A DNA stretch of 64,000 bases from Obelidium mucronatum (lineage: Eukaryota; Chytridiomycota; Chytridiomycetes; Chytridiales; Chytriomycetaceae), in contig JAIVFH010000103.1 of assembly GCA_025765595.1 (NCBI GenBank), positions 53,691 through 117,690 on the forward strand. Direction: 5' to 3'. Positions 53,127 to 64,000 of this stretch are shown here, in pieces. A program made the translations under genes and the position numbers. Position 1 is the first letter of the stretch. Each line of letters starts with the position of its first letter. The notes under the pieces are model-generated. The model had not been told where the DNA came from and made no database searches. It saw nothing but the letters and a program-made list of their open reading frames with translations.

Positions 53127-54648
53127 ACATTCTTTTATTCAGATGGAAGTTGGGATCTGACGCGTCGTGCTGCTGAACAACAACAGCAAAAAGAAGGAGA
53201 GTCACCAAGAAATAGAGCAACATCAGCAGATGACCGCTTTTTCTGGAATCAATCTGCGTTGAAACCTTTGCAGGACATTGGAGTTTCATCCGAATTCCTG
53301 ACACCCATGATTCAAGGATTTGTCCAAGTGAAGGAAAGAATGTCTATCCGGACTGCTACTACTACTGTTGCTGGAGAAGACGTGGAAGAGCAAGAAGAAG
53401 AACGGAAAAATGAGTTTGATTTCGCTTTGATTTCAAGACGGAGCAAGTATCGAGCTGGATTTCGATATGAACGACGCGGTGTTGATTCTCTTGGACGTGT
53501 CGCCAATTTTGTGGAGACGGAGATGATTGTTTTTGGAACGGTATTAACGGTTTTTTTTAATTTGTGGAGACGTTGAGACTTAAATTTTTCGCTTAGGTGG
53601 ATGGTCAGCGACATATTGGATCCTTTCTTCAGATTCGGTACGTTGATTTATTGCTTTTTTGTGAAATCCTGTTATTTTTTGAACATCCGCATCCTCACTC
53701 TCAATAGGGGTTCCATTCCACTTTATTGGACTCAAGTTGCGTCCACCAAAACTTTAAATCCAACACCTGTCTTGAACAAGACGGATGAGGAGAACGTGGC
53801 TGCGCTGACTTTGCATATTGAGGAGCTCGAGAGGCTGTACAAGTCTGTTGTAATTGGTGAGAAGCGGTGTGAAGAGATACATTCATTGTTCTGACTCTCT
53901 GTCTTCTACTTTTTCTGTAGTTGACTTGGTTGGCAAAGAAGGGAGGGAAGAACCGCTGGGAACAAAGTTCAAAAACACTTTGAAATCAATAGAAGAGCAA
54001 CACCCGCAGATATCGTATAAGGATTATGACTTTCATCACGAAACGAAAGGCTTGAATTATGATAACTTGAGAAACTTGCTTGAGATTTTGGACCAAGATT
54101 TCGAGAATATGAAGTTAAGTGTTTTTTTTTTCTTGTTTTACACTCTCCATCAATCGTCAATCAATATACTCTATTCACAATTCTAACATCCTTCCAAAAA
54201 ATAAAGGCATTTCTGGTCACTTAATGGGGAATCAATGAGCACACAAACTGGAATTATTCGTACAAACTGCATGGACTGTTTGGACCGAACCAACGTTGTG
54301 CAATCGATTCTAGCGCGCCATGTGTTGAGCAAGATTCTTGTTCGAATGGGAATCCAGCGCGGCCTGCCCGAGACGCCGCCGGAGTCGGGCAGCGGCAGTG
54401 GATCGAAGCGGCAGGCGCACCTGGCAGACTTTGAAAGCGAGTTCAAGCACGTGTTTGCCAACAACGGCGACTGCCTGAGCACGGCTTACACGGGCACCGG
54501 CGCGCTCAAGGGCGACTTTACGCGCACGGGCGTGCGCAACGTGAAGGGAATGCTGAACGACGCGGCCAACAGCGTCTCGCGGCTGTACGCAGACAACTTC
54601 CAGAACAAAGTGCGCCAGGCGACCGTCGACGTCTTTCTTTCTTTTTAA
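53127..54648 (+). CDS. Sac-domain phosphoinositide phosphatase, truncated at both ends
   Basis: The first recognisable exon starts after a good acceptor (ttgaacttcag) at 53127 with FFYSDGSWDLT, normally ~100 residues into a Sac domain. It continues ALISRRSKYRAGFRYERRGV, VANFVETEM, HIGSFLQIRGSIPLYW, WSLNGESMSTQTGIIR, the catalytic CX5R loop RTNCMDCLDRTNVVQS and GTGALKGDFTRTGVRNVKGM, NSVSRLYADNFQNK. Exons: 53127-53540, 53597-53637, 53708-53856, 53921-54113, 54207-54648. The late part resembles the synaptojanin-type Inp51/52/53 group, but no 5-phosphatase or membrane anchor follows. The missing first exons should lie left of 53127, where the CACTA-like element and then an unrelated gene occur instead. 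Probably a broken gene, although its remaining exons are open. Confidence 0.8.
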
Positions 54649-54689
54649 TTGGAGTTATTCTTAATGCTAAAAAAACAAAACACAATAAA

Positions 54690-56050
54690 ATGTTTATCCG
54701 CAAGCTGACCGAGAAGCTCAAGAAGGCGCCGTCGCCGGCGAGCAAAAGTCGCCGCGACAGTTCGCCGCCGCCGCTGCCGTCGAAGTCTGTGGCGACGCGC
54801 GGCGTTGTTGTCGCGAATTCAAACTCCGACGCGCTGAGGAATAAACGCGTCCTGGCGCTCGACGACTTCCACATCGACCGCACGCTGGGCACGGGTTCGT
54901 TCGGGCGCGTGCATTTGGTGCGCTTGAAGGCTTCGGGGGGCTTCTACGCGATGAAGGTGCTGCACAAGCAGGACGTGGTCAGGATGAAGCAGGTCGAGCA
55001 CACTGTCAACGAACGCGCTATCCTAGCGAGGCTGGAGTATCCGTTCCTGGTGTATATGCTGGGCAGCATGCAGGACTGCAGCAATTTGTATTTTGTGCTG
55101 GAGTTTGTGCAGGGCGGCGAGCTGTTTACTTTCCTGAGAAAGTCAGGGGTGAGATAATTTCCCCCCTCAAACACGAGCTCCCACAAAGTAGTTTAAAACT
55201 TCCAACCCATAGCGATTCAGGAATAACGTTGCATTATTTTACGCTGCTGAAGTGATTCTCGCGTTTGAATATCTCCATAATCGTCACATTATCTATCGAG
55301 ACCTCAAACCAGAAGTAAATTTCCATAAGAGAACAGCATTCCAACAAATATTCACCACCCGCCACTATTTAGAATCTGCTGATTGATTCAGAAGGACACA
55401 TTAAAATCACTGATTTCGGCTTTGCAAAGGAGGTACCTGATGTAACATGGACTCTCTGTGGCACACCAGGTACGCTTGAATGGAAAGGCCCCGCCTGTAC
55501 CTAAATTTACAAACTCCCCTTTAGATTATTTGGCCCCTGAAATTATCCAAGTCCAAGGGATACGGAAAAGCCGTCGACTATTGGGCTCTAGGAATTCTCA
55601 TCTACGAGATGATTGCAGGCCATCGTAAGTAGAACATGTGCCTAATATACACAATACATAACTTCTTTTCTCCCCATCTATTTGCTAGTCTTTAGCCCCA
55701 TTTTACGACGACGACCACTTTAAGCTCTATGAAAAAATCTTGGCTTGCAAACCAAAGTTCCCCACCCACTTTGACCCAAACGCGAAAGACTTGGTCAAAA
55801 AGATACTCACCTACAGATCTCACGAAACGATACGGGATTCTTAAAAACGGGATACAGGATATTAAAACTCATGCATGGTTCGAAGAGTTGGATTGGCAGG
55901 CCTTGGAGGATTGTAAAATTCCTGCTCCTTATTTGCCGCCCTGTGGACGCGACTGGAGATGCTTCCAACTTTGACAGTTATCCGGAAGATCATGAACCCT
56001 ATGGAGTTCCTGGTCCTGATCCTCATAAAGACAAGTTTAGGGACTTTTAA
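54690..56050 (+). CDS. cAMP-dependent protein kinase catalytic subunit
   Basis: Exons 54690-55148, 55213-55314, 55373-55469, 55525-55624 and 55696-56050. Motifs: [126 protein letters not shown] and the AGC tail ending [10 protein letters not shown]. The activation-loop Thr (TWTLCGTP) and tail F-x-x-F (KFRDF) fit PKA. One-base slips at about 55551, 55812 and 55940 interrupt later exons while homology continues, again suggesting assembly errors. The first exon lies in a GC-rich patch. The ATG is only 41 bp after the Sac gene's stop. Confidence 0.88.
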
Positions 56051-56166
56051 AAGAATACGCATGATTCTGTTTCATTTCTTGAACTGTCTTAATAAAAAAC
56101 GAACCACAAAACTGTTTATTTGAAACATCAAACACAGCACACACTCTGCCCGACCAGTTCCTTGTA

Positions 56167-60719
<4,553 letters not shown>

Positions 60720-60746
60720 TTCTGGGGTTTTTAAAATCTTCCTTAC
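60720..60746. promoter_or_regulatory. 27-bp divergent spacer, SMC5 / MOT1
   Basis: The two predicted start codons face apart with only 27 bp (tctggggtttttaaaatc...) between them. A TATA-like ttttaaaa is present. Transcription of each gene must begin in or beyond the other's coding region unless one start is misplaced. The SMC5 start is less secure because of an N-terminal indel. Confidence 0.4.
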
Positions 60747-62534
60747 ATGAAGCTGAGCTATTTTGGCGAAACAGACGTCTTATCTGAAATAGGAGGATCG
60801 CTTGGTATGTGGACAGTGTATTTGGGAATGCGAGTACATCTACTGAAGTTCCGTTGTGTTTAGGTGATTTGGGAACCTTGGTGCCAATCCTTGTGTCTCT
60901 TGCTGCTGGTGGACAAGCGAATCTGACGTCATCGCTGGTAGTCGGAGGCTTGTTTAATATCGTATCAGGGCTTTGGTTCAAGATTCCAGTTGAGTCTTCT
61001 GTCTCAACGGCAAGCAGTGGCTGATTCTTTTGATTCGAAATCGTAGATGTGTGTGCAACCAATGAAGGCGATTGCAGCAGTAGCATGTATGAATAGTTGA
61101 TCATGGTTATCACTGTCAAAGGGGGTTACTGATAAGCGTTAAATTCCCAGTAACAACACACATGTCGGCAAATCAAGTTGCCGCAGCCGGATTCACAACC
61201 AGTGCCGTCATATTATTGCTCAGCGTTACGAATTTATTGACACCTATTTATCTTCTCTGTCCGTTGCCGCTAATTCGAGGAATTCAGCTTGGAACGGGGT
61301 TGTCGCTGGTCAACAAGGGAATCGCTGCTGTTCTTGGCTCTGGAACCTTCAAGCAACCCACCCCTGAATCACCGTTATCTTCTTTAAAGTTCTGGGCAGA
61401 CAACGTCGTGATTGCTCTTGTCGCGTTTATCTTGGTTCTCGCAATGTATCCTCGCAAAAAGCTGAACTTTACCGCAATTATTCTGATCATGTATTGCCTT
61501 GTCATTTCTCTGATTGCCGTGTTTGGACTGGGCGCGAATGGTGGTGGTGCAAATATTGGGCTGGGTCCAGGGTTTCCAGCAGATTTCATATGGTCTAATT
61601 TCACTTCGAATGATCTTAAAGTCGGGTTTCTGAATGCGGGATTGGGGCAATTGCCTTTGACTTTATTGAATTCTGTATGATTTCCCTGCTATTTGTCATA
61701 ATAATTATCCAATTAACTTCGGAACAAAGGTGTTTGCGACAGCAAAACTTGCCGATGATTTGTTTCCAGAGAAGCCACGCCCTGTTGCTTCCATTACAGC
61801 TGTCGGTAATTTTGTTGGATTGATGAACTTGATTGGCGTTTGGTATGGCTTCACGTCAAATCTCACCACAGTTGCCCATTTAAACTCACAATCAAACGCA
61901 TATTTTTTTTAAAAAAAAAGGTTTGGATCCCTCCCGTATTGTATGGGAAGCGGCGGGCTTGCAGGTCAATATCGATTTGGTGCGCGATCACATTTTAGTG
62001 TCATTTTCTTGGGCGTATGCAAGATTCTCATTGGTTTAACTTGTGGGAAAATCCTGATGCCGGTGATTCAAGCGTTTCCCGGCTCTGTATTGGGTGTTAT
62101 GGTGAGTTTTCGTGGTTGTACATGTTCAGGATGTTTGTTAACTTTCCCTATATTTCAGCTTGTGATTTCTGGGGTGGAATTAGCAAGCGCGATGAGAGAC
62201 TTGACTGTTACAGATGCTTCCAAGCTTAAAGACTCACCGAATGGATTCCTTGTGGCTTTCGTTGGCGGCAGTTGAGTACCTCCCAAAAAAAAAGGAGCAT
62301 TGTTTTTCTAACTCCTCGAAACCATCAGGTGTTGTGCTTGCGAGTGGAAATGATGGAATTGGATTCCTTGTGGCCAGCATCACAGCATTCATGTTGTGGG
62401 TGCATGAAGTGAATGACGAGGAGAAGGAAAAGAGGGAGTTGGGAATTGAGCGCGTCGGACTACTTCGCACAATCTCATCACGGATAGTTGTGCACATCAA
62501 GGAATGTTTCTCTTCCCAGCAAAAAGAGCACTGA
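60747..62534 (+). CDS. MOT1-family molybdate transporter
   Basis: Exons 60747-60804, 60864-60988, 61047-61086, 61151-61674, 61730-~61843 and three more to 62534. Both family signatures are present: GDLGTLVPILVSLA with FKIPMCVQPMKAIAAVA near the N-terminus (P-x-Q-P-M-K-A-I), and GSLPYCMGSGGLAGQYRFGA in the second half (P-x-C-x-G-x-GGLA-x-QY-x-FGAR). About ten membrane segments are visible (VILLLSVTNLLTPIYLLCPL, VVIALVAFILVLAM). LVISGVELASAMRD precedes the last helix and a charged tail. MOT1 proteins import molybdate for the molybdenum cofactor (nitrate reductase, sulfite oxidase). All splice phases agree and no indel is needed. Confidence 0.87.
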
Positions 62535-62625
62535 TAAATTAGATTCTTGCAGTCTGTCAATTTGGAGAATACTGAGTGTTAATTGCTGGAATGATGCTAA
62601 CTTTTTGAGGTGCATCCATAACCCT

Positions 62626-63455
62626 TTAAGTTGTTCCCACAAAAACGAAAGAATCAGGCTCTTGGAACACCTGTTTATTTATCCCCACTTCCATGAACCC
62701 CTCAAAACCAAGGGAGTCAAAACACGCTGCTGTTAGTGAAACTATTATATAATTATAAACTACAACAGCCATCTGCTTTTCAGGTGTATTTTGATGAAGT
62801 TACGACAGTAGCGATGACTTTACCTCTGGAGGGCAGAATCTTGTTCAAAAGATGACCGTGTGGAGTAGTTAAGTAGTTGCTGTTCCAGTCCTCGTTGGTA
62901 CCATGGTATGTCAGGGATGGTTGGAGCACTTGCCTTCATTGCCTCAAGGTAGATATTATGACAGCCGGGTGGACATATACAGCTGCGGTAGTATTGTCCT
63001 GGTCCTTGTCATTGACAAAGGATAGAACCCATTTCGGCATGCTTAAAATAAATCTGGCAAACATAACAAGGGCAGTAGTATCTGGAGATTGACTAGCTGC
63101 ATTGGGTTTTTTTTTGGAGGTGGCGCCCAAAAAACTTTACCATGACTGCCGCCTTACTTGGAACGTAGAAACATCTCCCATCTGCCGCTCCAGCCGCATC
63201 AACTCTTTCATTAGCCAAGATATATTCCAAAATTACTTCCTTGGTTGGCAAATGGCAATCCAAAAGTCCTCTTCGACAAACTTCAAAGTTGTTGGCTGAT
63301 GACAAAGTCAACTTTATTGATCACCCCAAAGTAAAAAAAGAAGTGATGCCAAGACCCTTAGGGCGATGTTTGAATGGTTGGATACTTGCTGTTACAGTAG
63401 TGTGGGTTTTGTGTAAGAAGATGGTGGCACGCGTGAAAGTCAGATTCAATGGCAT
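62626..63455 (-). CDS. Hypothetical protein, possibly mitochondrial
   Basis: A spliced minus-strand gene: exon 1 MPLNLTFTRATIFLHKTHTT then VTASIQPFKHRPK (basic, hydroxylated, acid-free, presequence-like). Next LTLSSANNFEVCRRGLLDCH, LPTKEVILEYILANERVDAA, DGRCFYVPSKAAVM, then SPDTTALVMFARFILSMPKW and VLSFVNDKDQDNTTAAVYVH. After a one-base slip near 62945 comes LEAMKASAPTIPDIPWYQRG and EQQLLNYSTRSSFEQDSALQ. The last exon has AACFDSLGFEGFMEVGINKQ. Introns follow HRPK, AVM and ALQR with canonical ends. The composition looks like a soluble alpha/beta protein. No family was recognised. It converges with the MOT1 gene, 91 bp apart. Confidence 0.55.
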
Positions 63456-63556
63456 AATGATTATGGTTATTTCATCAATGTAGAAGCGGAATAAAACGCA
63501 AGGTAGAGCATCGCCTTTTTTAAAGAATTGACTGATAGATATATTTTAAACAACGC

Positions 63557-64000
63557 ATGCAAGTCTCCGACAAGACGTGTTTCGACTGCGGCGTGTTCAA
63601 CCCGACGTGGGCCAGCGTCACGTACGGCATCGTGTTCTGCCTCGAGTGCTCTGGCCAGCACCGCTCGCTGGGGACGCATCTGTCGTTTGTGCGCTCGCTG
63701 GCGATGGACAAGTGGAGCGACGACCAGAAGAAGCGCATGCGTCTCGGCGGGAACGACCGCGCGCTGGCGTTCTTTGGCGCGCATCCAGGTGTGTTTTTTT
63801 GCGTTGTTGTTCGTCGAGAGTTTGCCAGGCGTGTTTGTTAACCGAGGTGGTCCAGCCTACCGCGAAAACATGTCGATCCCCGAAAAGTACAACTCCGAGT
63901 TTGCGCGGCTCTACAAGGAAAAGCTGTCGGCCGAGTGCGAGGGCCGCCGTGGACAATGCCCGATGCCGCTGAACTGGCGCGGCAACGAGAGCTGCAGCAA
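63557..64000 (+). CDS. ArfGAP-domain protein (partial, runs off the window)
   Basis: The domain reads TCFDCGVFNPTWASVTYGIV, FCLECSGQHRSLGTHLSFVR, SLAMDKWSDDQKKRMRLGGN, with the zinc-binding C-x2-C-x16-C-x2-C and the catalytic Arg in HRSLG. An intron (about 63788-63855) separates it from YRENMSIPEKYNSEFARLYK. The arrangement matches ARFGAP1/Gcs1-type GTPase activators of Arf1, which act in COPI traffic. The apparent start (MQVSDK) is short for the family, and an acceptor-like gcatgcaag lies just before, so an upstream exon may exist. The whole piece is far more GC-rich than the preceding 10 kb. Confidence 0.85.

Noticed and set aside
53068..53304. Minus-strand 78-codon ORF with a hydrophobic segment
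   Set aside because: Antisense to the first Sac exon, which has clear family homology.

Overview
The window looks like nuclear DNA of a zoosporic (chytrid-type) fungus. The genes are fungal: squalene synthase, a Zn2Cys6 regulator, a PAS-kinase-type kinase, a Sec14-GOLD protein, SMC5, Rvb2 and a MOT1-type molybdate transporter. They carry short GT-AG introns of about 40-80 nt. A SPATA4/SPEF-type CH-domain gene beside a four-EF-hand gene points to a flagellated lineage, and plant-like GxIP leucine-rich repeats joined to F-boxes fit chytrids. The species cannot be named from the sequence alone.

Layout. 1-7.0 kb: the end of a duplicated HTD2-like dehydratase, two F-box/LRR pieces, short unknown ORFs and an acyltransferase. 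7.2-14.1 kb: a repeat- and transposon-rich block. It holds a 194-bp tandem duplication, a PIF/Harbinger transposase split by a 5'-truncated LINE with an 18-bp target duplication, a pogo/Tigger-like transposase remnant and a Myb/SANT-like exon. 14.1-37.1 kb: mostly housekeeping genes. These are a third F-box/LRR, a CBS-PB1 protein, an EF-hand/CH-domain divergent pair, squalene synthase, a VanZ-like protein, a Zn2Cys6 factor, C1D, RRP17/NOL12, RTP1/TANGO6, an SPP2/GPKOW splicing factor, an Alba protein, and a decayed plus an intact PAS-kinase-like gene. 37.1-39.2 kb: a gene-carrying non-autonomous CACTA-like element with TAT target duplications. 39.6-46.5 kb: Sec14-GOLD, ferredoxin reductase, Rvb2, PXMP4 and mitochondrial RRF. 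46.6-53.0 kb: a 6.5-kb CACTA-like element with two divergent genes. 53.1-64 kb: a truncated Sac phosphatase, a PKA catalytic subunit, SMC5, a MOT1 transporter, an unknown gene and the start of an ArfGAP.

Two patterns cut across the window. First, many clearly conserved genes carry isolated single-base indels, often in C or G runs. This fits uncorrected assembly errors better than wholesale gene decay, so frameshifts here should not be read as pseudogenes by default. Second, several divergent gene pairs have start codons only 27-63 bp apart, which implies very compact shared promoters.

The most unusual material is the pair of CACTA-like elements. The large one has 25-bp terminal inverted repeats and a zinc-finger/minisatellite/Tnp2-type transposase facing a coiled-coil partner gene. 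It lacks a matching target duplication and abuts a Sac gene that has lost its first exons. The smaller one carries an unrelated spliced gene.
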